A stretch of 64,000 nt of DNA, taken from Torymus aiolomorphi. Lineage: Eukaryota > Arthropoda > Insecta > Hymenoptera > Torymidae. The number at the start of each line of letters is the position of its first letter. The stretch's first letter is position 1. Below the pieces are notes generated by a model. That model was not told the origin of the DNA. It did not search any database and saw nothing but the letters and a program-made list of their open reading frames with translations. Location of the stretch: contig CM070873.1 of the NCBI GenBank assembly GCA_036365515.1, forward strand, positions 67,763,529 to 67,827,528, written 5' to 3'. Below, piece by piece: positions 1-11,700 of this stretch. The translations under genes were made by a program, and so were the position numbers.

Positions 1-341
1 ATGAAAACAAGAAGATAGTAAAAGACCCATCCAAAATTGCGAATATCATGAATGACTATTACGGCAAAATGGGCAAAGAAATGAGTGACAAAATTACTGC
101 CCCAAGTAACAAATTTATTCAACTACCACCAAGCAACTTAAATACAATTTTCCTATATCCTACAAATGAAATTGAAATTAAAAAAATAATTGAAAATTTG
201 AAAATCAAGAATGGTGGAGTTGATAAAATAAATGCTAAGACACTCAAAACAATATCTGATCTTATAACAGATCCTTTGGCACATATCATCAATAAATGTA
301 TTGAAAAGTCAATATGGCCGGATGCGCTAAAAGCACCTTAA
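1..341 (+). pseudogene. Non-LTR retrotransposon ORF2, linker before the reverse transcriptase (5' part missing)
   Basis: The plus-strand frame is open from the window edge and encodes a Lys/Asn-rich stretch (IKKIIENLKIKNGGVD, then ITDPLAHIINKCIEK) typical of the region just before the reverse transcriptase fingers in Jockey/CR1-type LINEs. The frame stops at the TTAA where a foldback element has entered, and the RT resumes beyond that insertion at about 1008. The endonuclease domain would lie left of the window. With the insertion, frame changes and an in-frame stop at the junction, the copy is dead. Clade assignment beyond Jockey/CR1-like is not supported. Confidence 0.7.
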
Positions 342-1003
342 GGTAGTTCTTACCCAAGAAAACGATCGTTAAAAAAGTATTGTGTATAAGCTATTGCTCA
401 AATATTATATTACAAGTGATAGTAAAATCCAAAAGTAGGTTGCTTTAAGTATCAAAAACATTTTTCAAATATAAATTATATACATTAAAGCCTAAAAGTT
501 GGTAAATAAGGAAAAATATCACAAAAAGTCATGAATTATTTTTGTTTTTTATTCGATTTTTTTATTCAAAACACTATTTTGTTTCTGAAACGTTCCTTGA
601 TAAATTCACCGCACGAAATTGTCAACAAATCATTTTACACAAAGTTAGAGCTATTAGTTGCTAAGTTTTTGTAATTTTTTTTTAAACAAATTTCTCTAAC
701 TTTGTGTAAAATGATTTGTTGATAATTTCATGCAGTGAATTTATTGAGGAACGCTTGAGAAACAAAATAGCGTTTTTAATAAAAAAATCGAATATAAAAC
801 AAAAATAATTCATGACTTTTTGTGATATTTTTCCTTATTTAGCAAATTTTAGGCTTTAATGTATATAATTTATATTTGAAAAATTTTTTCTGTTACTTAA
901 AGCAACCTACTTTTGGATTTTACTATCACTTGCAATATAATATTTGAGCAATAGATTATATAGAATACTTTTTTAACGATCGTTTTCTTGGGTAAGAACT
1001 ACC
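342..1003. mobile_element. Foldback MITE with TTAA target duplication inserted in the LINE
   Basis: This 662-bp element is one long imperfect palindrome. The left end GGTAGTTCTTACCCAAG is matched in reverse complement at the right end, and the arms pair nearly to the centre around 670. It is flanked on both sides by TTAA (338-341 and 1004-1007), the target duplication of piggyBac-type transposases. The termini do not start with the usual piggyBac CCC, so the superfamily is inferred from the target site only. It has no coding capacity. Confidence 0.8.
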
Positions 1004-1007
1004 TTAA

Positions 1008-2295
1008 GTGGTACCAATTTACAAATCAGAAAAAAAATTAAAAGTTAATAACTACAGAACAATATCATTAATATCGAATTTGCAAAAATTTTTGAAAAGT
1101 AATCTACGAAAGAATTTTTGATTTTATTAACAAACATAAAATATTAAGCGAAAAACAGTTTGGCTTTATTAAAAACAAAGGAACCAGAGATTCTCTAAGC
1201 TGTATTACAAAAATGATCTGTGAGAACTTAGATAAGAGTAAGCCCATTATAGTCGCATTTCTAGATCTAGCAAAAGCCTTTGATACCGTTGATCATAATA
1301 TACGTCTACATAAATTGCAAGCATACGGGATAAGAGGCAATGCTTATAAATTAATACAAAGCTCCTTAACAAATAGAAAGCAGAAAGTAAGAATTAACCA
1401 AAGTGAGAGTGAACTGATAACAATAACGATGGGAGTGCCCCAAAGAACAATCCTTGGGCCACTACTTTTTATATTATATATAAATGATTTACTGATAACA
1501 ATGCCAGAAAACTCAATTTTATCATATGCTGATGACACAGCAGTTATATCGTCAGGTAAAACCTGGAAAGAAGTTGGAAGTGAAATGTATCGATATCTTG
1601 AAAAAGTAGCAACATGGCTCGCATTGAATAAACTAACATTAAACATAAGTAAAACTGTGTACATAACTTTCGGGAATTACTGTGACAGTGTACCAAAAAA
1701 TTTAGATATTTATATTAACAAACAAAAATTAAAGAGAGTTGTCTCGTGTAAATATTTAGGAGTTAATTTTGATTATAATCTAAAATGGGATGAACATATT
1801 AACTACCTAATCAAAAAAACAAGTTACTTAAATTTCATCTTCTACAAAATTAATAAATTTCTGCAAATAAGTACGTTAAAGGTTATTTACTATGTGTTTT
1901 TTCACAGTGTTATTAATTATGGGATAATTGCCTGGGGAGGTGTCTATAAAAACAATCAACATTTACTTCAAAATATACAAAACAGACTACTTAAATTAGT
2001 TTTCAAAAACACTTTCGAGCAAAATAAACCTATGAATATTAAACAACTATTCACATGGGGCTGCTTAAAATATCATTACAACGAAATGAAAAATATATTC
2101 ACAAACTCAAATAGTAAGACAAGAAATAAAGCTATATTATTACCGAAAATTGACAAAAGAGTAAGCGAAAAAAATAATCGCATAACTGTAATAAAGACTT
2201 TCAATCTACTATCAAACGAGCTCAAAACTCTAGATATAGACAAAAGATCCACTATGTACAAATTAAAAGAATGGATTGTGAAAAATATTTATTGA
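1008..2295 (+). pseudogene. Non-LTR retrotransposon reverse transcriptase (Jockey/CR1-like), degenerate
   Basis: From 1213 a 360-residue open frame carries the RT core: FLDLAKAFDTVDH (first catalytic Asp), GVPQRTILGPLLF and SYADDTAVI (catalytic Asp pair), followed by thumb and C-terminal segments. The stretch 1010-1210 continues the same protein in another frame (PIYKSEKK, then NNYRTISLISN), so there is a frameshift near 1100. The normally invariant Gly after GVPQ is Arg. The RT itself has no stop codons, pointing to a fairly recent copy inactivated by 5' loss and the upstream MITE. Confidence 0.8.
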
Positions 2296-2841
2296 AAACG
2301 AGTTGAATATTCCTTGAAAACGATTTGATACTATAATTTCGTTATAGTAATTCAAGTCGAAAATTTAGATAATTGCATATAGCACACGGAGAAAAATAAC
2401 ATAGGAAAAATTGCCATATTTGATTGTAAGTCGAGGACAGACTGAAATCCTCCACAAAATTGCCATAATTTATGGTAAAAATTGCCATAAATTTATAGTA
2501 ATTTTTACAATGTAGGAAAAATTGCCATAAATTTATGGCAATTTTTACCATAAATTATGGCAATTTTGTGGAGGATTTCAGTCTGTTCTCGACTTACAAT
2601 CAAATATGGTAATTTTTTCTATGTTATTTTTCTCAGTGCATATATATGCATATTACTGTTTTTAGAAAGTCTATTATAATGTTAAAAAATATTTCATAGT
2701 TTTAATAAGAATTAGTATTAGTTTTAGTTTTAAGTATATCTATACTCCGGACCTGCAAACAGGAAATTTATTTTTCTCTGCAGGGTTACACTGCAATGTA
2801 ATGTACGTCTGTAACGTACTCTGGATAAATAAATAAAAAAA
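2296..2841 (+). mobile_element. 3' region and A-rich tail of the LINE
   Basis: The sequence after the RT stop contains a foldback MITE and then a short GC-richer segment (CTCCGGACCTGCAAACAGG) ending in AATAAATAAATAAAA near 2827-2841. That is the expected 3' end of an insect LINE. No target duplication can be assigned because the 5' end lies outside the window. Confidence 0.55.
2383..2638. mobile_element. Foldback MITE inside the LINE 3' region
   Basis: The ends CAC(AC)GGAGAAAAATAAC and GTTATTTTTCTCAGTG are inverted repeats. The arms include paired GACTGAAATCCTCCACAAAA tracts and several copies of TTGCCATAA. The flanks both contain CATATA, a possible short target duplication. The element is non-coding, about 256 bp. 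Confidence 0.7.
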
Positions 2842-3928
2842 CATTTCTTTTTTAAAGATATTAATCATAACATAGCTGTTGTGTAAAAAAGTTTTGTAAC
2901 GCGGTGACTTTTAGGGGAAAACCATAAAAAGCCACAGGCCAGCGATGCCCTGGTTCACAGTGCCGCAGATGTCAGACTAAAATGACTCGCCCAGGGATCA
3001 GCACCTGTTCGAAGGCGAACTCCGCTTTCCAATAAATTGGATTGCAGAGATGAATACGCGCGCTCGAAGACGAAAGCGCGCGACCGCTTTGCTCAGATAT
3101 ATGAAAATGACCGGCGAAATCCGGGAGAAGGTTATGTTAAGGTCAACAAATAGCCTCAGTCACTTAACAGAACGATAACGAGATCTATTCACAAAAGTTT
3201 ACATAAAAACAATGCGTCGTGTTGCGAGCAGACGAAGGGATCCGCCGCTCGGCGCTGGCGGATCAATATGATTATTTTCGATGGGCCGGTGAACGCAACA
3301 CCAAAAACACCAAAAGAGGTGGTGTGTGCACACCTCTCGTCGCTCGCTCGCTAATCCGCTTCTGAATTTGATCTTATCCTCTGGTTGAGTCCTAACCTCC
3401 AACGTACTTCCAAGTGGCTGTTTGTTCGGGTGAGCTGCTCTTCCTGAATGGTATGTGGACAAGAGCTGCGCTGCGCTACCAAGGACGTACTTTTTCTCCC
3501 GTCGATCGCTAAGTCGCACGCGCGCGCGATTAGACAGCACGAGAATTTGATTCGAAAACGAATCTAGCACGACTTTGCAACGCCAAAAGTTGCGCTTTCC
3601 CCGCGCGTAGCTCGCGAATACATCGTACGAGTAATATAAACAAACGCTCGCGATTCACGGCTTCGCGGGAACGAGTTAGTTGGAATACGGAGAACTGAGA
3701 TTTCCATTTCCTCCGCATTTTATCTCCGAACCTCGTTATAGTTTGTAATAAAGTTCAGCATTTGCTGCAGATTAAAAAAAGCAAAATTTTGATAGATCCA
3801 AACGAGCTTTGGAGCAGATACTAGTCTGATTATAAGTAACTGACAGTTCTCAATCGAGCTGAATCCATCAGAAAATAAAAAAACGCCAGAGCAAATACAA
3901 GTTTGAAAAAACAGATTTTTTTAAGCTT
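2842..3928. other. Unassigned sequence with a GC/CpG-rich block
   Basis: The block 2890-3730 is markedly richer in CG dinucleotides (CGCGCGCGAT, CCGCGCGTAGC) than its AT-rich surroundings. The short open frames here have no recognisable domain and overlap on both strands. I see no splice-bounded exon or RNA gene. It could be an unmethylated regulatory island or a decayed GC-rich repeat. Confidence 0.3.
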
Positions 3929-3929
3929 T

Positions 3930-4880
3930 ATGTACACAAAATTAACTTCTAAGTCTAAAACAACAAATACATCTGCTCAAACTAATTAAAACACGTCTTC
4001 TTTTCATTAAAAAATTTTTCTACGAACAATATTTGGCAATACAATAGCGAAAAACCCGCTAAAAACATAAAAAATCGTCGTTTTTTTGCTATTACTTTAC
4101 TGCAGGTTTTGACTTTACACAAACATGTTAAATGTAAAAGATATAGATAATATAATTTAAACAAAACTTTTTCCTATTGAACGTTTTTTTATATGATTAA
4201 TTCCTGATGAGCTAAACGCATAAAAACGATTTTTAATACTTAATAATAAACGCATTATAATGATTTATTTTTATACAAAAATGTTAAATGCAAAATTTAT
4301 AAGTAATACTAAAATAAAACTTTTTTCGATTTAACATTTTTATGTACAACAGTTCCTGACGAACTAGGCTAAATAAATATATGACTAAATATCTAAATAA
4401 ATAAATAAACTAAATATATATGACGACATAAACTAAATACATCTGAAATGGTCGATTTTCGCTTATTATTCAATTGTATTTGACTTTATACAGAAATATT
4501 ACATATTAAAGTTATAGATACCAATAAAAAAAACTTTTTTAATTCCTGGCGATCTAAACCTATAAAAACGATTTTTAATGCCTAAATACACATAAAATGG
4601 GCGTTTTTCGTATATTCTTCGAAAGGATTAGACTTTACACAAACATTTAAGTACAAAAGTTGTAGATAACATTGAAACAAATCTTTTTTCTATATTAACT
4701 ATTTTCCCACCATATTTATGTAAAATCAACTTCTGTTAAGTTAGACCTATAAAAACGATTTGAAATAACGCCTAAAAACACCTTATATAGTCAATTTTCG
4801 CTTATTATTTAACAGAATTTGATTCGACACAGCAATAGTAAATACAATAGCTATCGATAAATACGAAAAAATTAATATAA
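3930..4880. repeat. Decayed tandem array of ~150-190 bp units
   Basis: Recurring phrases in the same order mark about five diverged units: GACTTTACACAAACAT, then AAAGTTGTAGATAA-like, then AACTTTTTTC, then TTCCTGRCGAnCTA, then CTATAAAAACGATTT. Clear copies start near 4110, 4270, 4490, 4638 and 4818. Units differ by indels and many substitutions, so this is an old satellite-like block rather than a recent expansion. Confidence 0.55.
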
Positions 4881-5154
4881 CTTTCCAAAGATCATATAAT
4901 TATTAAAATATAATAATAAGATATAAAATATAAATTGATGTTGAGCAAAATGCAAAATTAAATGCAAAAAAAGATGATCATATCTATAACAATCATATCA
5001 GCAAAAAATGATATATGATTATCAAGATATAATAATAAGTTACAAAATATAAGTTGATTTCGAACAAAATGCCAATTTGAATGTAATAAAGAATTAAAAT
5101 TACATAATGTTATATAAGTACGTATTAAAGTAATATTATATTTACAAAAAGAAA

Positions 5155-5510
5155 GTCTTGTGTAATGTACGTGCTGTATTTAATATAGATATTGTAACAT
5201 GGCAAATTGTCGTATACAAAGAATGTAATATATATATACTAGCTGACTCTGTCAGTCTTACTGAGTGGTAGAAAACAATTAGATAAGTAAGTCTTGCCGG
5301 GTAGTCGCGAAATACAGAATGATGTATTAAAATATTAAAATATATCATTTCGTAGACTACCTAGCAAGACTTGCCTATCTAATTGTTTTATACCACAGTA
5401 CAAGACTGACCGAGTCAGCTAGTATATACATTACATTCTTTGTATATGACGATTTGCCATATTACAATATCTATATTAAATACAACACACATATTACATA
5501 CGTGTTTCAT
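5155..5510. mobile_element. Foldback element (~350 bp)
   Basis: Left-arm phrases GTATTTAATATAGATATTGTA, ATGGCAAATTGTCGTATAC and GCTGACTCTGTCAGTCTTAC reappear in reverse complement in the right arm (5385-5500). The centre is near 5325. The arms are imperfect (roughly 85-90% by eye). No coding capacity. The target duplication is not clear. Confidence 0.7.
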
Positions 5511-7980
5511 TTTGTAAATATTAACAAGTATTGAAATATAACGATCCCCCTGAGGCGAGTTTTTATATCCCAGCTAAATTTATAAATTAATTTTACTAAT
5601 CTACCCAGTAATAACTAACTACTCGTAGTGCATCTAAACACATACACACGGCACTTTCTAAAAATTTTCCCCAGTTTCTTATTATCTATCTATCCCCTCA
5701 CATTTATAGCACTGAGACTCTTAAATCACTGCTGCAGCTGCAGAGGCAACAAAGTAGGTCTGGCTTAGCGCTACTCCAACGATTCAAGTCTGCTCAGGAT
5801 CATCTAACTAGCAGCCATCTTGTAGGTCAGTAGCTATATCAACTGAGAGGGAAGTACTGGCAAAGACCTTCACTTGTGTCTCATCTCATTGAGCCTAGGG
5901 ATCCACAACGCACAAGCAGCAAATTAAATTTTGGTTAATCATCAATGACTACTTTTCGTCCATTTTCCCAGTTAAATTTCCATAAGAAAAATTGATATGC
6001 GTGTAAAACTGTGTGTCACAAGATAGTTTTCCTGTGTTCGAAAGTTTTTTCGTGTGTGTGTGGCATACAGAAAAAGAAAAACCTTCTTTCAGAGGTGTGC
6101 CTCAAAATTTTTTTTTTTGGTCTTTTCGAACCACTTTTCTGTAGAAAATCCTGAAAATTACTCATATAATAGATATAGAAACCCATAAAATTCTTGTTTT
6201 TTTTTTATCTGTTCCTTTTTAAGTGTCCGAACCTTTAGTGCCTAGCATTTCCCTTCTTTTCTTTTGCCGTGTTAGTGTGTGCGCGCGCGCTCGCGCCGCA
6301 AGTAATTTTTCTAAATTAAGATTATAGTTTACGTAGTTTGTTTAAAAATTCGTCAGGGTACGCCGCACAAGAGTGGCTGTACTTTCTTTAGTTTGGAATC
6401 CACAAACATCGTTTTCCCCTATAGTTAACGTTTCATGCAAAGTGTCGCGTGAGCGGCTGACACGCACCTTTCGTTAAAACTAAATAGAGTTTACGATTGT
6501 ATTTTTTTATTAATATTCCATCAGGGGTGTTGGAGTTTTCATTTTGGCCACCCTCGCCCACTTCCCTATTTCTATCAACCCGACTGCGGGTTACAATTTA
6601 TGTACTTTTTACAAAGTTAAAAAAAATGATTAATTATTTCGACATACATACCTATAGGAAAGAAACATAATCGACTTATTTAGGTGAGTCTGTACAACTT
6701 AATTATTATTATACATTAAGTTTTTATACGTATTTGAAGTGTTGTAATTTTCGCTCTGATGAAAATACAAAATTCTCCTGAGCAGTGTGGTCGTGCCTAT
6801 AATGTAAAAACGAAGTTTTTACATAGACAGCGGGGGTTTGGCGCTACCGTGCACATATATATTTACGGAAAACACGTTCAGCGGATGGAAAACTACACTA
6901 TGGACTCCCATATTGTCGCTAAAGGCTATGCGATTTGCGAAAAAAATTCTCATCTGAACATGTGAATAGTCCTAGAAAACGAACTCAGCAGGTCGAAAAA
7001 CTCCCTAGGTATCCTCAGATCCGCGTTAAAGACTTCGATTTGGGCAAAAATCGTGTCCTGCTCTAAAGAAGTATATAATTTTGTATATTTTTCAATCAAC
7101 GATTGTCTCAAATGAATAAAATTGAGTTCAGGACTACTCCATCCTCGTTATTCCGTTGAATCGCGTTCTCACATCCAACAGTTTCATCATGTCCTCTACC
7201 ATTGCCGAAGTACAAGCCTTATAAACTACAAAGCCTTAAAATTTTTACTTAAAAAAGTGAAGAATTCATAAGAAATTGTTTAAAAGACGGCAGCGGCTAA
7301 TAACATAATGTACTTAACACACTGTGCCAGAACGGGCTTTTACGGACGTATTTCACTTTGTTGTTTTGTTATTAAAAAATATCACATAACGAATTTTTGA
7401 AACATAATTTTTCAAACATAAGGTCACATTTATTAGTGTTTGTTTTTTCTCAAATAAAATTCGAGGAAATGCTATTTAAATCTCATTTACTAAAGTTATT
7501 CTGACATTGAATCACTTAAAAAGGATTTATAACCATTTCTCGAGAGCTCCGACTTAACAAAATAAGACTTAAACACGACATCAAGAATCAGGGAATTTTA
7601 CTGGAAAATTTAACATTGCACGCAGCGGATTTTGTTCTTGCAAGCAATAATCACTGCCGCCGTTTGCATTGCATATAATACAATTTTTAAACGAATAAAT
7701 TGTATAAGTGTTGTATACTTTCTACTTTGACACGGGTACTGTATACACATATTATTTCAACACTAGCAATGTATGCAGAAGACTTAATTAAATATATACT
7801 AATATATTTTGTATTAACGACGGAAAAAAACAATGTATATTTTACTGCAATTTCCGGATTATCACGCAAATTACAGCAAAATTACAATCCAATTGCGATG
7901 GGCGTGTACCAGGGTACTTCTCTCGCTTATTAAGAGCTTTGATTTCCAGAATCGTTCGTTCGTATCACCGCGACCCTCTA
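5511..7980. other. Non-coding stretch without a recognisable gene
   Basis: The interval is moderately AT-rich with mixed-complexity sequence near 5700-5900 and 6280-6480 (a CG-rich spot, GTGTGCGCGCGCGCTCGCGCC, about 6277-6297). Short open frames such as the one at 6759-6965 have no domain features. Parts could be UTR or promoter of a gene whose exons are not visible. Confidence 0.3.
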
Positions 7981-7982
7981 TA

Positions 7983-8461
7983 CACAGAAAAAAATTTTGA
8001 ACTGCCGAGGTACAGAGACTCTCTGCCCCAATAAGAGTTTGAACTACAAAATCACCAGCGTTATACCTAGCACAGCTCAATATTTGTACTGCGATAGTAC
8101 AGCTCTGCACTGTACTGCTACAGTCTAGCGCTTGATGCGTCTCGGACTCTGGGAGGTCAAAGCACTGAACTCCCGTAGTACAACTGTGTTTGTACAACTA
8201 CGGGAGTTCAGTGCTTTGACCTCCCAGAGCCCCAACGCCGGACTGTAGCAGTACAGCGCAGAGCTGTACTATCGCAGTACAAATATTGAGCTGTGCTAGG
8301 TATAACGCTGGTGATTTTGTAGTTCAAATGTATTCTGTGCTATTGTAGCCTGATTTTTGTACCATAAAGCATCAATCTACAAGCTAATACAGTACAGTGA
8401 CTATTTGTACTATTACAGTTCCAAACGGTTGTACTTTCCTGGATTAAAATTTTTTTCTGTG
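7983..8461. mobile_element. Palindromic MITE with TA target duplication (Tc1/mariner-like)
   Basis: Perfect 16-bp terminal inverted repeats, CACAGAAAAAAATTTT at the left and its complement at 8446-8461, are bounded by TA on both sides. The interior is a long inverted repeat centred near 8190 (paired ACTACGGGAGTTCAGTGC). The 479-bp element has no transposase. TA duplication plus short TIRs is the basis for the mariner-like call. Confidence 0.8.
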
Positions 8462-8464
8462 TAG

Positions 8465-9025
8465 GTAGCGAGATCTATGTTGTTGCTCAATAATATGTGT
8501 ACATAGTTTAGAATTTTTATATTGTAAAAATCATTTTATAACTATGTTCAATGAAAATTATATTGTGTTTTACCGTTGGTGTACAATAATATGTGTACAA
8601 AATTTGGGCTTTTTATATTAAAAATAAGTGTGTATGACTTCGCGTGCATGATGAAAATTATTTATATTATGCCATAAATTGAGGGTATACAATATTATTC
8701 GGTTAATGTAAAATAATTCTGTGTAGAATTATAAAAAAACGAAGAATCATTTGTCCGTGTAAAATAGTATGTGTTGAATATTTACCATTTTTAATTATTG
8801 TAGAACAAATTTTAGTGCACAATGTGTTGTGTGCGATATTAAGTTCTATTTAATAATTATTCTTTTTATGTGTAGAAAGTAAACGTGTACAATAATATTT
8901 CATTTTTAAGAAACCGGTGTTTAACTCAATGTGTTCAATAAAAAACACATTGTGTAAAAATAAATTCATATAAAAGTGTGTGTTAAATTAAATTGTGTAT
9001 AATTCTTATGTGTATGAAGCAAACC
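8465..9025. repeat. AT-rich block with recurrent GTGTACAATAATATGTGTAC-like phrases
   Basis: Variants of TGTACAATAATATGTGTAC recur near 8490, 8580, 8690 and 8890, with A/T-rich spacers of about 100 bp. This suggests a degenerate tandem array. No coding potential seen. Confidence 0.35.
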
Positions 9026-9614
9026 CTATAACACGAAAGAAAGATTAAATTTTAATTTTTAAGTGTTTATGTTTTAAAATCAACTTTAAAAAAAAAATTA
9101 ATTTGTTTCACGCAGATATGACGTAAAACTTTGAGTCTCCCATTGTAAGTAACGAAGATATCAAAAACAAGATAAGCCTTGTAATAAGGACTCTTCGTAA
9201 AGAGTCATTCGAACGGTTGACTTACACGGCTTATATACTCTCGGCCATCCAGTGTATCCACAGAAAGCGCTATCGGAGCGCCGCACAGCGGTGACAAAGG
9301 AGCATTTGTGATGGGCGGCTCTCCATAAATAAGCTACGGCTATTTATCCACCATGCGGCGCTTCGGTAGTGCTATATGTGGATACGTTGGACGGCCAAGA
9401 GTATATAAGCCGTGTAAGTCAACCGTTCAAATGACTCTTTACGAACCGTCCTAATTACAAGGCTTGCATTGTTTTTGAAATCCCCCGTTACTTACAATGG
9501 GGGACTCAAAGTTTTACGCCATATCTGCCTGAAAAAAATTAATTTTTTTTAAAGATTGATTTTAAAACATAGACATTTAAAAATTAACATTTAATGTTCC
9601 TTTCGTGTTATAAA
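9026..9614. mobile_element. Foldback element with conserved core, copy 1
   Basis: The ends CTATAACACGAAAG and CTTTCGTGTTATAAAG are inverted. The arms pair to a centre near 9325. The inner part (about 9130-9500) is shared with the foldback at 60.6-61.6 kb: ACGGCTTATATACTCTCGGCC on the left arm, GTATATAAGCCGTGTAA on the right, GATGGGCGGC at the centre. Each arm thus carries a TATATAAG box pointing outward. No ORF is present. No known superfamily could be assigned. Confidence 0.75.
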
Positions 9615-9654
9615 GTCTTAGGAGAATATTTTGCAGTTTTCCAAAATCAAAAGA

Positions 9655-10185
9655 AAAAAACCGCTGCCAATTCATTGGCACGTAGCTTCCTCCAAATTAA
9701 TGTATCGTTACTATATGTATAGTATATATTTTAAATATCAAATATGTTTATTCATTATACTTCTTTTTCAATGATTTAATAATTTATTAATATTTAAAAA
9801 ATTGCATATTTTTTTCTTATTATTGAAATTATTTGTTATTTGACATTTATTAATTTACAAGAAACGTAATGTTTCAAAATATAAAATTTAAAAATTGCTA
9901 TCTACCGTGAGATCAGCTTACTCACATTTTCAAAATCATATATAACTCCATTTTTTACATTATAAATATATTATTATTCAATAATTGTGTATCTTTACTA
10001 TAAATAATTGTGTACATATTATAAAAATTGAAATTATACTTCTAATTTTGATTTTTTTTAATGGTCCGTTATAATTTTCGTCATCCTCTTCTTTTATTTT
10101 CAAGAAAATATGATTGATTGTTGATTTCATCATTTTTTATACCATCTTAATAAAAATACAAAGCTTCCTCTATGAGGAAGCAATA
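9655..10185 (-). mobile_element. Helitron-like non-autonomous element (HINE/DINE-1 style)
   Basis: Read on the minus strand it starts with the hairpin TTGCTTCCTCATAGAGGAAGC (10165-10185) and ends with GAGGAAGCTACGTG, a second hairpin TGCCAATGAATTGGCA and CGGTTTT (9655-9695). Repeated subterminal GCTTCCTC/GAGGAAGC motifs, a 3' hairpin and a T-rich edge match what is described for Helentron-associated interspersed elements. The same end sequences recur at 28.7, 31.7 and 31.83 kb, supporting a dispersed family. Confidence 0.55.
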
Positions 10186-10424
10186 CTATTGGGGAATTAC
10201 TTTCTATGTGCCGTATGTACTTCTAAAATTTGCCCAATATATAATAAAATAAAATAATCCACACGCAAGAATAATTAAAATATTTAAATTATATATAAAA
10301 ACAAACCAATTTCTTAGATCGTTCTTATCGCCCTCCATGTTGTACTGTTATTTGTAGATTTTTTCCGGTCTTGTAGGGCCAGGTGAGCTAGGTGTTGAAA
10401 AAAACTCTAATTTTGCTTCTTTTT

Positions 10425-10480
10425 ATCAAAGCGACGTTTCATCAGCATTATGGAGCGCTGAATTCATCAGGCTAAAAATT
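10425..10480 (-). ncRNA. Hammerhead ribozyme-like core in PLE A terminal repeat
   Basis: On the minus strand CTGATGA (10464-10470) is followed by a hairpin with paired TCAGC/GCTGA and then GAAAC (10436-10440). This is the order of the hammerhead catalytic core (CUGANGA, stem II, GAAA). Stems I and III and the cleavage site were not resolved by eye. In the opposite repeat the segment between two CTGATGAA copies is deleted (11946-11956), destroying stem II. Confidence 0.55.
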
Positions 10481-10764
10481 TTATTAAACAAAGTTACACC
10501 AAAATTTACACAGAGATTCACAATTATTCTTAAAAATGATTTACAACGTTGATTACTTTATTTAGGTATAATAATTAGTTAACAACATTGTTAACCCGTC
10601 GAGAGTTTGTAAACTAGTATTTGCATCATCGTGACGTGTCAACGGTGCAGTGCAGTTTTGAAAAATATAAAATTCGGAAGGAAGAGTATTTATAGGCACA
10701 GCTGTAGCTGTCAAACGTAAACAAAAACACATATGACAACATACATATACAGATATACGTCTTT

Positions 10765-11700
10765 CTAGTTTTTGAATTTAAACACTCTTAATATTGGAAA
10801 ATACGCTGTATTTAATGAGTAAATCTCCTCTTTTTTGTTAATACTGTTTTTGTTTAATTTAATGTTAATCATTTCTGAAATTAGTCTTTTTTCATAATTC
10901 GTCTCTGTGTCTAAAATTTTAACTTTTTCCCAATCAAACTCATGTTTCAACGATTCTTGATGGTAATTCACAACGTTCTCTACATTTTTTTTTGTTCTAT
11001 GTTCATTTATACGTGTTTTTAATGCTCTCTTTGTTTCACCGGTGTAGACGGCTGGAGAGTTTTTGCACTGAAATTGATACACTGCGCTCGTTTTTTCAAG
11101 TTTGTTGGTACTATCTTTCCCCAATTTTATCACAGAATTTAAAGTCTTTTTAATTTTAGGAACTGTTGATATGGAGTATTTTCTAAATGTAGTATGTAAA
11201 TGGTAGTGAAATAGCGCCTATGGCTTGTTTATTATTTTTGTCGTTATTTTGAAAAGTACTATTATATTTGATTTTATTTACACGAATTTTTATATTCTTA
11301 GTGATAAATTGGTTCGGATATCCATTATCTTGTAGCAATCGTTGAACAATTTTCAAGTTGTCCTCATGGAAACGAGAGTTGGATAATTTTATCGTTCTGT
11401 CAACTAAATTATATACAATATTCTTATTTTGTTGCAATGGATGATTGGAATGAAAATTCATTATTCTATTGCTTGATGTGGGTTTTTGGAACCAATTTGT
11501 CATGATGTTATTGTTCTTTTTGATTAGCGTGATATCTAAGAAATTAATTTGGTTGTTTTTTTCTATTTCATGAATAAATTTAAAATTTTCATCATAACTA
11601 TTAAACGTATTTATTACTAAGTTTAAATGTTACTTTTTCATGCATATAATAGTGTCGTCAACGTATCTGTAGTAAAATAGTGGTATACGGTTTTTCTCTT
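10765..11700 (-). pseudogene. PLE A reverse transcriptase C-terminus plus GIY-YIG endonuclease
   Basis: The upstream end (about 11640-11700) encodes FYYRYVDDTI, the YVDD catalytic motif of the RT palm. The frame continues through a thumb-like segment (11183-11503) to a GIY-YIG nuclease (10765-11133) with YQFQCK, YTGETKRALKTRINEHR and a late Glu region (RLISEMINIK). In Penelope-like elements the GIY-YIG domain supplies target nicking. Frames differ between the three pieces and a stop follows the YVDD region. The RT fingers are missing, so the copy is non-functional. Confidence 0.85.

Noticed and set aside
1344..1664. 106-codon minus-strand frame opposite the LINE RT
   Set aside because: Shadow of the RT reading frame, which has the catalytic motifs.
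6759..6965. 68-codon frame in the 5.5-8 kb gap
   Set aside because: No domain, promoter or splice context; compatible with chance.
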